Part shown: positions 8,235 through 17,133 of the stretch, one piece after another
How positions within the stretch are numbered: the stretch's first letter is position 1
Layout: every line of letters begins with the position of its first letter
DNA from: Chitinophagales bacterium
GTDB lineage: Bacteria; Bacteroidota; Bacteroidia; Chitinophagales; Chitinophagaceae
Assembly (NCBI GenBank): GCA_017303455.1
Contig: JAFLBM010000009.1
Span: 1 to 64,000 of the forward strand
Direction of reading: 5' to 3'
DNA: 64,000 bases
Program-made: the position numbers and the translations under genes
Notes under the pieces: generated by a model
What the model saw: only the letters and a program-made list of their open reading frames with translations
What the model was told of the DNA's origin: nothing
Database searches by the model: none

Positions 8235-9502
8235 AGTATTTCCGTCAATTTTCCATTTACACGCTGGTCGGTTTTTTTGGTGCAGGCGTTAGTTTTCTCC
8301 TGATGCCTTATCTCTCTCATTTTTTGAAACCGGCAGAGTATGGCATTCTTTCGATGGTTAACTCCGTGGTGACGATCCTGATACCCTTGATCGGGTTAAC
8401 AGCTGCGGGTATCATTAATGTGGAGTATTACAAGCAAAAGGACCGGAAAGAGTTTGCTTCCTTATTTTCTTCGGTGCAGTTTATCCCGGTACTTCCCTTT
8501 TTTGTTTTAGTAATGCTATCCGCATTCCTGTCGGATCCCGTGGCCCGTTTCCTTGAAATACCGGGTGAAAAATCTTACTGGGTTCCCCTGTCCTGTGTAC
8601 TTGCTTTGCTGACTATCTACTTCGAAACACTAATCGGCTATAATGTTACGGAACAAAAGCCGGGGTATTTTGCTTTTTTTAATATCCTGAAGATCGTTAC
8701 AGAAGTTACATTGACAATCCTGTTCATTACACAATGGGGATATGGATGGGAAGGGAGGTTATATGCCTGGCTGATTTCCTCTTTAATATTATTTTTAGCC
8801 GGGTTTATTTATTGTAAGAAACAGTATTTGCTTAGTTTCAGGATCAGTAAAAAATATATAAAGGTTGCTGTTTTATTTGGTCTCCCGCTGATCCTTCATG
8901 TGGTGGGTAAGTTTGTGATCAACCAGTCTGACAGAATATTTATCACCAAAATGGTATCCATTGCCGAAGCAGGTATTTATAATATCGGTTACCAGGTAGG
9001 GATGATCATGTTGCTGCTCGTTAATGCGATGGGCAATTTTATGCAACCGTTCCTTTTTGAAAGACTGGCCAGTCTTACCGAATCTGCAAAAAGACAAATC
9101 GTTAAAACAAGCTATGTTATTATCGGCTCTTTGCTCATTATACTTGTAGTAATCACAGTAGCAACCCCTACATTTTTTACCTGGTTAGTGGATGAAAGTT
9201 ATGCAAAAGGGACCCGCTATGTTTTTTGGGTAGGGCTAAGCTATTTTTTCTGGGGGGTGTATATCATTTTTGCAGGGTATATCTTCTATTCCGGTAAAAC
9301 AGGGATACTGGGTGTCCTGGCCATTGTAAATGTGGTACTCAATATTTTACTGAATTATTTCCTTATCAAAGCTTTTGGGCCTATGGGTGCAGCCTATGCC
9401 ACCTGTATTTCCTTTTTTGTTGTCAGTGTTATTATTGTCTGGAAGGCCAATCGGCTGTATCCTCTTCCGTGGTTGCGTTTTAATTTCTCCAATAACCGTT
9501 AA
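8231..9502 (+). CDS. wzx: Wzx-type polysaccharide flippase
   Basis: A 423-residue integral membrane protein of the MATE/polysaccharide-transport (Wzx) type, with about 12 hydrophobic segments spread over the whole length and the start 'FSIYTLVGFFGAGVSFLLMPYLSHFL', typical of the family. It would flip the lipid-linked repeat unit from cytoplasm to periplasm. It overlaps the upstream transferase by 4 bases and the downstream GT4 gene by 1 base (TAATG), so the three genes form a tightly coupled unit. With the Wzy-like protein on the opposite strand it suggests a Wzx/Wzy-dependent pathway. Confidence 0.85.
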   Translation: MKYFRQFSIYTLVGFFGAGVSFLLMPYLSHFLKPAEYGILSMVNSVVTILIPLIGLTAAGIINVEYYKQKDRKEFASLFSSVQFIPVLPFFVLVMLSAFLSDPVARFLEIPGEKSYWVPLSCVLALLTIYFETLIGYNVTEQKPGYFAFFNILKIVTEVTLTILFITQWGYGWEGRLYAWLISSLILFLAGFIYCKKQYLLSFRISKKYIKVAVLFGLPLILHVVGKFVINQSDRIFITKMVSIAEAGIYNIGYQVGMIMLLLVNAMGNFMQPFLFERLASLTESAKRQIVKTSYVIIGSLLIILVVITVATPTFFTWLVDESYAKGTRYVFWVGLSYFFWGVYIIFAGYIFYSGKTGILGVLAIVNVVLNILLNYFLIKAFGPMGAAYATCISFFVVSVIIVWKANRLYPLPWLRFNFSNNR

Positions 9503-10560
9503 TGAATAACCCCGTTATTCTTCATATTACTGAACAGTTGGGGATAGGTGGTACCGAGATCCTCTTAAAAAACACATTACCTGTTTTATCAGAATACCAG
9601 CATGTAGTAGTTTACCTTGGCGGTGGTGACGGATTAAAGGAATCATTCTCTCAATATCCTGTTTATTGTCTCGAACATACAGGTAAGAGCACCATTTTCC
9701 GGTCAGTAAGGCGGTTACGTAAAATTTGTAAAGAGCACCAGGTTTCAATTGTCCATGCCCATCTTTTTTGGAGCAGTATCATAGCCCGCCTGGCTAAACC
9801 AGCTAACACACGGCTGATTACCACCCTGCATAGCGTACTCAGTAAGGATGCATTTGAAAGGAATAAGCTATCGTTGTGGGCCGAACGTCTTACCTGTCGT
9901 AAGCAGGATGCAGTGATCGGGGTGTCTGCCTATGTGCTCCGGGACTACCTGCAACATACAGGCTATAAGGGCAAGACCCATGTAGTATATAATTTTATAC
10001 CAGATCTTTTTTTTAAAGAAACGAGCAGCACGCCTCTTAATAGTAATAGAATAAAACTGCGCTGTATTGCCGTAGGCAACCTGAAGGAGGTAAAAAATTA
10101 TTCCTTCCTGCTCGCTGCATTTGCCGGGCTCGACCCTGATTCTTTCGAACTGGATATTGTTGGCGAAGGATCAATGCGGCCTGAACTGGAAGCAGCTATT
10201 GCGGGTAAAAAATTACCGGTAAAACTATTGGGCAGCCAGCATGACCTGGCGAGCCTGTTGCCAGGCTATCGTGTTTTTATACAGGCTTCCTCCTATGAAG
10301 GATTTGGAATTGCTATGGCGGAGGCTGTTGCTGCGGGGCTTATCCCGGTTTTATCAGATATTCCTGTTCACCGGGAAGTAACAAAGGAGAACGCATATTA
10401 TTTTTCTTTACATGATACAGGTGAATTAACCCGCCTTCTCACCATGATATCTGAAGGGAAAGCTGATACCATTAAGCTGCAAAACTGCCGGGAGCATATC
10501 CGGAATATTTGTTCTGCCAATAATTATTTTAAGCAATTAAGGGTAATCTACGGCAGTTAA
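9502..10560 (+). CDS. GT4-family glycosyltransferase
   Basis: A 352-residue retaining glycosyltransferase of family GT4. The N-terminal acceptor side shows 'LGIGGTEILLKN' and 'VHAHLFWSS'; the C-terminal donor side has the E-x7-E motif at Glu266 and Glu274 within 'YEGFGIAMAEAVAAG'. It would transfer one sugar from a nucleotide donor to the lipid-linked oligosaccharide. Its start overlaps the flippase stop by one base. The 90 bases after its stop stay open in the same frame and probably encode the N-terminus of the next protein (see 10651-11439). Confidence 0.85.
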   Translation: MNNPVILHITEQLGIGGTEILLKNTLPVLSEYQHVVVYLGGGDGLKESFSQYPVYCLEHTGKSTIFRSVRRLRKICKEHQVSIVHAHLFWSSIIARLAKPANTRLITTLHSVLSKDAFERNKLSLWAERLTCRKQDAVIGVSAYVLRDYLQHTGYKGKTHVVYNFIPDLFFKETSSTPLNSNRIKLRCIAVGNLKEVKNYSFLLAAFAGLDPDSFELDIVGEGSMRPELEAAIAGKKLPVKLLGSQHDLASLLPGYRVFIQASSYEGFGIAMAEAVAAGLIPVLSDIPVHREVTKENAYYFSLHDTGELTRLLTMISEGKADTIKLQNCREHIRNICSANNYFKQLRVIYGS

Positions 10561-10650
10561 CACTTTTCTAATCCACCGGATTTCATAAATTGCATTCTTA
10601 AAAATCTTATCCTGAAAAAGGCAGTCGTAAAATTTTCCCTCGGTTTTGCA

Positions 10651-11439
10651 GTGTTTCTTTTTTTCCAGGTTTTCCTGATGGAAATCACGGTGTTCTTTTA
10701 CCCGCATTTCGATCAGCAGACGGAAGAAAACAACCCGGCTGATAAATATGATCCTTCCTTATTGAGGCTAAATTCAGTGGATAAACTGATTGGTTATTGT
10801 GACTCGGTTTATGGTTTGCCAGCCATAGCTCAAAAAGATTCAGGTACTTATGCCAATATAGTGGGCCGGGTTATCCGTTACCGGTTTTACCATGGTTATT
10901 CCTGGTACCATTTCGGCAGTAATTATGTTGCCACCCTGCTGGCTCCTGTACTGCACAAAAATCTTTCGGCTATTGTGGTTCCGGATGATATACTCAAATA
11001 TCCGCATGCAGCCTGCAGCCAGCAATCTATTGTGGGAATGAAAGTATTGATGGAAAAGGGATATAATGTGCGGCCTGTCGGATTTTATGATTCGACAATA
11101 GGTGGCCATTTTTGTTATGAGATCAGGTATGAAAATGAGTGGCATTTTTATGACCCCAACCGGGAACCGGAAGAAAAAGTGCTGAATAATCTTAACCGGC
11201 CGGGCATTGCATATCTCACTCAGCACCCTGAAGTCCTTTTAGCAGCTTATCCAAAAGACAGCCAGCAACTGGTTTTGTCGCTCTACAAAACCTATAAGAT
11301 CGGGAAAGAAGGCAAATTGCCGGGGTCTAATGCAAGAGTTTTTCAGCAGATCACAAAGTTCCTGTCTTATACCTTGTGGTTTTTTTTAGCTTTATTATAT
11401 TTCTATCTTAATATAAAATTTTTCTCCAAAAAAGAATAA
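10651..11439 (+). CDS. Transglutaminase-like membrane-anchored protein
   Basis: A 262-residue protein whose middle resembles a transglutaminase-like cysteine protease fold: 'ACSQQSIVGMKVLMEKGYN' carries the candidate nucleophile, then 'GGHFCYEIRYENEWHFYDPN' supplies the histidine and aspartate in the right order and spacing. Hydrophobic segments sit at the N-terminus and near the C-terminus ('FLSYTLWFFLALLYFYLNI'). The start shown is a GTG. The reading frame is open upstream to the previous stop, and an ATT at 10594 or a CTG at 10612 would add a lysine-rich stretch before the first membrane helix, making a better anchor. Role in the glycan locus unknown. Confidence 0.6.
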   Translation: MFLFFQVFLMEITVFFYPHFDQQTEENNPADKYDPSLLRLNSVDKLIGYCDSVYGLPAIAQKDSGTYANIVGRVIRYRFYHGYSWYHFGSNYVATLLAPVLHKNLSAIVVPDDILKYPHAACSQQSIVGMKVLMEKGYNVRPVGFYDSTIGGHFCYEIRYENEWHFYDPNREPEEKVLNNLNRPGIAYLTQHPEVLLAAYPKDSQQLVLSLYKTYKIGKEGKLPGSNARVFQQITKFLSYTLWFFLALLYFYLNIKFFSKKE

Positions 11440-11445
11440 GCACCT

Positions 11446-13350
11446 ATGTGTGGTATAGCCGGGTTTATTGATTTTACAAACAGGAGCTCACCGGAACTGG
11501 TAAAAAAAATGGCAGCAGCATTGCCTCACCGCGGACCGGATGGGCAGGGTGAATATTTCCATGCCGGAACCAGTTGCCAGGTTGGGCTGGGCCATCGGCG
11601 CCTTTCTATCATTGACCTGAGTACATCTGCTAACCAGCCGATGCATTATGATGGCCTGCACCTCATCTTTAATGGCGAGATCTATAATTACATTGAGATA
11701 AGAGATCAGTTGATCCGGCTGGGTCATTCTTTTCAAACCCATTCTGATACGGAAGTGATCCTGCACAGCTGGCGGCAATGGGGCGAAAAAGCAATTGATC
11801 AATGGCGCGGTATGTTTGCTATTGTTCTCTTTGATGAAAAAAATAACCAACTCATTGCTATCCGTGACCGGGCAGGTGTAAAGCCCTTCAATTATTTTTT
11901 CAAAAACGGGGTATTCTTATTTGGGTCAGAATTTAAAGCATTGATGGTACATCCGGCTTTTGAGAAAACAATTAACCGTGATGCAGTAGCTTCTTTTCTG
12001 CAGTATGGTTATGTGTCTTCTCCGCATTGCATCTTTATGGATACATTCAAGTTACCGGCTGGTCACCTGTTACAGCTTGATCTTTCTACGCAGGCAATTA
12101 CGATCAGGCAATACTGGAATGTGTATGATTATTACAATAAACCCAAACTTTCTATCAGCCTGCCGGATGCCATCAATGAAACAGAAAAAATACTAACAGA
12201 ATCGTTTCAGTACAGGATGGTGGCGGATGTGCCGGTTGGTGTTTTCCTGAGTGGCGGGTATGACAGTACCTGTGTCACTTCTTTGTTACAAAAGAACAGG
12301 ACGGAGAAAATTAAAACCTTCACTATCGGTACAACCGACAATAAATTAGACGAAGCACCTTTTGCTAAACAGATCGCTGCTCACCTGGGTACTGATCACA
12401 CTGAATACTATTGCACAGCTAAAGAGGCATTGGATATTATTCCTGATCTGCCCTATTATTATGATGAACCTTTTGCAGACAGCAGTGCGATACCCACTAT
12501 TTTAGTAAGCCGGTTGGCCAGAAAGCAAGTGACGGTTGCTCTTTCTGCAGATGCAGGCGATGAAGTTTTTGCAGGATATAACCGGTATGATTATATCAGC
12601 CGCTATGGTGATAAGCTAAGATCTATCCCTAAACCTCTCCGGAAAATGGCGGCTGCAACGATGGAAAAGGTTTCTTCTGAAAGTATTCCCTGGCTTCGTA
12701 ATAAAAGTAATTTTCACAGCCGGTATGATAAACTGAAAAACTTGCTGAATGATCCCTCTCCTTCAGAATTGCTGAAAAACCTGAGCCAGGTTTTTACGGA
12801 GAAAGAAATAGGCAATTTATTACAAAAGGAAGTACTGTTTCTTCCCACACTTCATACCAGTACTGAGTTGAAGCAGGACTATTACGATGCTTTGTCATTT
12901 ATGATGGCAGTAGATTACCAGACCTATATGGTGGATGATATTTTACAGAAAGTGGACAGGGCTACAATGAGTATAAGTTTAGAAGGCAGGGAGCCTTTTT
13001 TGGACCAGAAAATCATTGAGTGGGCTGCACAGTTGCCTTCGGATTATAAATACCATGAAGGACAAAAAAAATATATCCTCAGGCAGATCGTTCATAAACA
13101 TATACCAAGGGAAATGATGGAGAGACCCAAAATGGGGTTTGGGATACCTGTGGACGCCTGGTTGAATCATGAGTTGAAAGACCTGGTGCTGGAAAACCTT
13201 GGAACCGCAGCACTGAAAGAACATGGATTATTTAATGAAGGAGTCGTGAATAAGCTTTGCATGGATTTCTTTGCAGGCCGAAAAGAAAAATATTTGAAGA
13301 TATGGTACCTGCTGATGTTCCAGCTCTGGTATAAAAAATGGATGAGTTAA
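11446..13350 (+). CDS. asnB: Asparagine synthase-like glutamine amidotransferase
   Basis: A 634-residue AsnB-type enzyme. Cys2 after the initiator Met ('MCGIAGF') is the class II glutaminase nucleophile, followed by 'LPHRGPDGQG'; the C-terminal synthetase half has the PP-loop SGGYDS at residues 269-274. It uses glutamine nitrogen and ATP to amidate a carboxyl group. In surface-glycan loci such enzymes often amidate a uronic acid or an amino acid substituent rather than making asparagine; the position between a transglutaminase-like gene (6 bases upstream) and GT4 genes supports that reading, but ordinary asparagine synthesis is not excluded. Confidence 0.9.
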   Translation: MCGIAGFIDFTNRSSPELVKKMAAALPHRGPDGQGEYFHAGTSCQVGLGHRRLSIIDLSTSANQPMHYDGLHLIFNGEIYNYIEIRDQLIRLGHSFQTHSDTEVILHSWRQWGEKAIDQWRGMFAIVLFDEKNNQLIAIRDRAGVKPFNYFFKNGVFLFGSEFKALMVHPAFEKTINRDAVASFLQYGYVSSPHCIFMDTFKLPAGHLLQLDLSTQAITIRQYWNVYDYYNKPKLSISLPDAINETEKILTESFQYRMVADVPVGVFLSGGYDSTCVTSLLQKNRTEKIKTFTIGTTDNKLDEAPFAKQIAAHLGTDHTEYYCTAKEALDIIPDLPYYYDEPFADSSAIPTILVSRLARKQVTVALSADAGDEVFAGYNRYDYISRYGDKLRSIPKPLRKMAAATMEKVSSESIPWLRNKSNFHSRYDKLKNLLNDPSPSELLKNLSQVFTEKEIGNLLQKEVLFLPTLHTSTELKQDYYDALSFMMAVDYQTYMVDDILQKVDRATMSISLEGREPFLDQKIIEWAAQLPSDYKYHEGQKKYILRQIVHKHIPREMMERPKMGFGIPVDAWLNHELKDLVLENLGTAALKEHGLFNEGVVNKLCMDFFAGRKEKYLKIWYLLMFQLWYKKWMS

Positions 13351-13354
13351 TATT

Positions 13355-14590
13355 TTGAAAAGAGTTCTTTATTTATCATACGATGGTATGACGGACCCTT
13401 TAGGTCAGTCGCAGGTCTTGCCCTACCTGGTTGGGTTGAGTAAACAAGGATATCAATTCACCCTTATCAGTTTTGAAAAGAAAGAAAGGATTGAAAAGGG
13501 TAGGACTGGAATTGAAAAGATATGCCAGGAAAGTAGTATCGAATGGTGTCCGCTTTTATATACTAAGATACCTCCCGTGCTTTCTACATTGAAGGATTTA
13601 AGAGCTTTGAAGAGAAAGATAACATCACTTCAATCCGTGGCCCGGTTTGATCTTGTTCATTGCCGCAGTTATATAACGGCCCTGGCCGGGGAATGGATGA
13701 AAAAAAAATGGGGAACAAAGTTTGTCTTTGATATGCGTGGCTTCTGGGCGGATGAAAGAGTTGATGGAAAGATATGGAACCTGAAGAACCCTCTTTTTAA
13801 AATGGTGTATAATTATTTTAAAAGGAAGGAGAAGGATTTTCTCTCTCATGCGGATTATATTATATCGCTTACTCATAACGCCAAACAGGTCATTCATTCC
13901 TGGAGAGAAATTCGAAATCAGCCCGTTCTCATACAGGTGATTCCCTGCTGCGTGGACTTGGCCCTTTTTGATCCGGCTACTATTCAAAATGCCTCCATTG
14001 ATCAACTGAAGAAGGAACTTGATATACCAGCCGGAGTTGATGTTATCTCTTATATTGGCTCTATCGGTACCTGGTATATGTTACCGGAAATGCTGGATTT
14101 TTTTAAGCAATGGCTTTTTAAGAAGCCGGAAAGTATTTTACTATTTGTTACCAATGACAACCCTGATCATATTTTAATGGCTGCCGGTAAAGCCGGTGTA
14201 GCTGCTGCATCTATACGAATAAAACCCGCCACAAGAACGGAAGTCCCTCTGTTTATAGCAGCTTGTGATTATTCTCTTTTCTTCATCAAACCTGTTTTTT
14301 CCAAAAAAGCTTCTTCGCCTACCAAGCAGGGAGAAATCATGGCCATGGGAAAACCGGTGATCTGTAACAGTAATGTAGGGGATACAGACTATGTTGTAAA
14401 AGAATATCATTCCGGTGTATTGGTAAATGATTTTTCAAATACGGACTATAACAAAGCAATTGAAGAAGTTACAGGGAATGACCATTTTAGTGCAGTAACG
14501 ATTCGGGAAGGTGCCCGGCAATTCTTTTCCCTGGAAGAAGGAGTAAGGCGTTATGCAGAAGTTTACCGTACTATTTTGAATGAAGAATAA
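13355..14590 (+). CDS. GT4-like glycosyltransferase
   Basis: A 411-residue GT-B glycosyltransferase. The N-terminus 'LYLSYDGMTDPLGQSQVLPYLVGL' is a common opening of this GT4 subgroup, and the donor half has 'SPTKQGEIMAMGKPVICN', which carries a shortened form of the usual E-containing nucleotide-sugar site. It starts with TTG four bases after the asparagine-synthase-like stop and overlaps the next transferase gene by 11 bases. It likely adds one residue of the repeat unit; donor and acceptor cannot be read from the sequence. Confidence 0.8.
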   Translation: MKRVLYLSYDGMTDPLGQSQVLPYLVGLSKQGYQFTLISFEKKERIEKGRTGIEKICQESSIEWCPLLYTKIPPVLSTLKDLRALKRKITSLQSVARFDLVHCRSYITALAGEWMKKKWGTKFVFDMRGFWADERVDGKIWNLKNPLFKMVYNYFKRKEKDFLSHADYIISLTHNAKQVIHSWREIRNQPVLIQVIPCCVDLALFDPATIQNASIDQLKKELDIPAGVDVISYIGSIGTWYMLPEMLDFFKQWLFKKPESILLFVTNDNPDHILMAAGKAGVAAASIRIKPATRTEVPLFIAACDYSLFFIKPVFSKKASSPTKQGEIMAMGKPVICNSNVGDTDYVVKEYHSGVLVNDFSNTDYNKAIEEVTGNDHFSAVTIREGARQFFSLEEGVRRYAEVYRTILNEE

Positions 14591-15683
14591 AGCAGCTCAT
14601 ATCTTATTCCTGGTTCCCTACCCGATGAAACATGCTCCCTCTCAGCGGTTTCGGGTAGAATTATTTTTGCCTGAGCTGGATAAAGCAGGGATCACTTATA
14701 ACGTGCAATCGTTTCTTGATGAACAAACCTGGGATGTTTTATATAAGGGAGGCGGACTTATATCCAAGGCATGGGGAGTAACAAAGGGGTTTGCCCGGAG
14801 ATGGAAAATGGTTTTATCTGGACTTTCCGGGTATGATTTTGTTTTTATACACCGGGAAGCAGCCCCACTGGGACCTCCGGTATTTGAATGGATAATTAGC
14901 AAAGTCCTCCGGAAAAAAATTATCTACGATTTTGATGATGCTATCTGGATACCGAATACAAGCAAAGAGAATAGACTGGTATCCTGGGTGAAAGCATTCT
15001 GGAAAATAAAATATATCTGTAAGTGGGCACACAAAGTAGTGGGAGGTAATGATTACCTGTGTGAGTATGCCCGTTCTTTCAATAAGCAGGTTGTAAAAAT
15101 CCCTACTTGTGTAGATACTGTTAACGGGCATAGCCGCTTAAAGGATCAGCATACGGATAAAATAATAGTAGGATGGACGGGAAGCCACTCGACAATGAAG
15201 TTTTTAGATGAAATTGTTCCGATAGTGGGAGAACTACAAACAAAGTATGATTTTGAGTTTGTAGTTATATCTAACAAACCACCAACTTTTGAATTGCCGT
15301 CACTCCGGTTTATTCCCTGGAATGAACAAACAGAAATGGAAGACCTGTTGCAATTGAATGTCGGTGTTATGCCATTAGAGAAAGATCCCTGGTGCGAAGG
15401 GAAATGCGGGTTCAAACTTATTCAATACCTGTCATTGGGGATACCTGCTGTTGCTTCACCTGTCGGGGTGAACACAGTAATAATTGAACAAGAAAAAAAT
15501 GGCTTCTTGTGCGAAACAAAGGAAGAATGGGGCAGAGCTTTATCTTTTTTAATTGAACAAGAACAAAGCCGTTTTCAAATGGGGAAAGCCGGGCGGGATA
15601 CCATCGAAAAAGAGTATAGTATCCGGTCACAGGCTGAAAAATTTCTTAGTTTATTCAGCTCAGATACCCAGGGGAGCAAATAG
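14580..15683 (+). CDS. GT4-like glycosyltransferase
   Basis: A 367-residue GT-B transferase with 'SQRFRVELFLPEL' at the N-terminus, the central 'IIVGWTGSHSTMKFLDEI' segment, and the donor-site stretch 'CGFKLIQYLSLGIPAVASPVGVN'. These features are typical of GT4 members in polysaccharide loci. Its start lies 11 bases inside the preceding transferase gene, so it is translationally coupled to it. Its last 24 bases overlap the 3' end of the membrane protein gene on the other strand, so two transcription units converge here. Confidence 0.8.
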   Translation: MKNKAAHILFLVPYPMKHAPSQRFRVELFLPELDKAGITYNVQSFLDEQTWDVLYKGGGLISKAWGVTKGFARRWKMVLSGLSGYDFVFIHREAAPLGPPVFEWIISKVLRKKIIYDFDDAIWIPNTSKENRLVSWVKAFWKIKYICKWAHKVVGGNDYLCEYARSFNKQVVKIPTCVDTVNGHSRLKDQHTDKIIVGWTGSHSTMKFLDEIVPIVGELQTKYDFEFVVISNKPPTFELPSLRFIPWNEQTEMEDLLQLNVGVMPLEKDPWCEGKCGFKLIQYLSLGIPAVASPVGVNTVIIEQEKNGFLCETKEEWGRALSFLIEQEQSRFQMGKAGRDTIEKEYSIRSQAEKFLSLFSSDTQGSK

Positions 15684-17015
15684 TTTTTTTGTCAGCGGTT
15701 TATTCCGGTAATAAATGAGGATTAGTGCTAAGGCATAAAAAGGGAGGCAGGGAATTTTATACCTGGACAAGGCACCGAAATTGTAAGAGGATATGCCCAC
15801 GGCAAAAGCAAAGATGATAGAAAAGATCAGGCAGAACTGTATAGTTGGATCGGTGTTGATGGTTGACCATACTTTTTTTATGCCGATGACAAAAATAATT
15901 TTCAGCGTCAGGAATAGGAACAGAAAAGCTTCTATGGCGGATAAGAATACAATTACCTTACCCGCTTCCCACAAATAGGGCCTGAATAAAGTTACATTAA
16001 CTGCTGCGGGCAGTTTGGTAAGCATCCCGCCAATATTAGGAGCGAATTCCCCCAAATCATAACTGGAGCCCTTATCCACTTCGGACATATACCCGATCCA
16101 GCTCCTTGTCGTGGCCGATGTCTCGGCAATTTTTTCCAATGAGTATTTCCCTAATTGGTTGCTGAACTGTTGCAGGAAGAAAAGAAAACTTCCTACGGAG
16201 ATACCGAGAAAAAAAACTTTGATCAGCCATCTCAGAGCCCAGCTTTTAATATTATGGGAGTAAGAAAATAATATCCACATGAAAAGGGCAGGAACGAACC
16301 CAACCAGGATATAAATTTTTACAATCGCAATCAATGTGAAACTCAGAATGCCCAATGCCAGGTTTTTAAACGAGAAGTCCCGGTGCACCAGCATCCGGAA
16401 TGTGCCATAAGTGAGCCAACCAAGACCAAAAAGGCAAATGGTATCTTTAAATATTCCTGAGCCCCAAACGTAAGTACTGGGTATATATAAAATAGCGATT
16501 GCAATCGGGCGAACGAGGTTTGGATAATTACTGGCAAAGGTCCTGAAGAGGGCCCAGACGCCGGAGAAGGAAATATAGGCCAACAATACCGAAGTGGGCA
16601 GGTAGCTGTTAAAAGTAAAAATGTTCACAAATGCAGTAATGGACGCTACGAGGTAAGAAGCCGGGTCTTCGTACCATTGCATTTGAGATGTGTAGGTAAA
16701 ATATTCCGGGTCATCCCAGCGGGCAGTTCGGGTGATAAGGCCAAACCACTTTGATATTGATTCATCAGCACTACTGTTAATAACAGTAGCATGCCGGAAA
16801 TACTCAGAGGTATCTCCTCCTCCATAATAGTATTGATAAACCAGGGCCACGAAAATGGCACCGAATATCTTTAAACTCAGGGCCGGGATATAGTAATTTC
16901 TCCAGGGATGATTCTTAGGATAGGCGTTATTGCGTACCCGGTAGGCTAAAAAATAAATGATGGCCAGGTAAAAGGGAAGTAATACATAATCAAGAATGTC
17001 GATATAGTAATTCAT
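15660..17015 (-). CDS. Multi-spanning membrane protein, possibly Wzy-like polymerase
   Basis: A 451-residue integral membrane protein with about 10-11 hydrophobic segments. The first helix is followed by a short polar stretch with 'YYGGGDTSEYFRHA' near residues 63-76, and a long non-membrane loop near residues 290-340. This plan (many helices, one large external loop) is typical of O-antigen or exopolysaccharide polymerases, a group too divergent to be identified by motif. It is the only locus gene on the minus strand and is divergent from the GT4 gene at 17134. The polymerase role is inferred from topology and from the absence of another candidate. Confidence 0.5.
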   Translation of the reverse strand: MNYYIDILDYVLLPFYLAIIYFLAYRVRNNAYPKNHPWRNYYIPALSLKIFGAIFVALVYQYYYGGGDTSEYFRHATVINSSADESISKWFGLITRTARWDDPEYFTYTSQMQWYEDPASYLVASITAFVNIFTFNSYLPTSVLLAYISFSGVWALFRTFASNYPNLVRPIAIAILYIPSTYVWGSGIFKDTICLFGLGWLTYGTFRMLVHRDFSFKNLALGILSFTLIAIVKIYILVGFVPALFMWILFSYSHNIKSWALRWLIKVFFLGISVGSFLFFLQQFSNQLGKYSLEKIAETSATTRSWIGYMSEVDKGSSYDLGEFAPNIGGMLTKLPAAVNVTLFRPYLWEAGKVIVFLSAIEAFLFLFLTLKIIFVIGIKKVWSTINTDPTIQFCLIFSIIFAFAVGISSYNFGALSRYKIPCLPFYALALILIYYRNKPLTKKLFAPLGI

Positions 17016-17057
17016 GAAACTGCCTGGTCTGTTTTTTCTGAATCAGGAAATACATAG

Positions 17058-17092
17058 CTATTTTTGCCCGCATCCTGTTCTGACAAAAATAG
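17058..17092. promoter_or_regulatory. Interleaved divergent promoter candidates / inverted repeat
   Basis: A perfect 9-base inverted repeat, CTATTTTTG (17058-17066) and CAAAAATAG (17084-17092), with a 17-base spacer. Each arm contains an exact Bacteroidota -7 box TAnnTTTG (TATTTTTG), one on each strand, about 68 bases ahead of the start codons at 17134 (+) and 17015 (-). No convincing -33 TTG box is present on either side. The palindrome could instead be the binding site of a dimeric regulator. Confidence 0.4.
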
Positions 17093-17133
17093 AAGAAAGC
17101 GATGGAACGAACTAAAACAATAACCACTATCAA

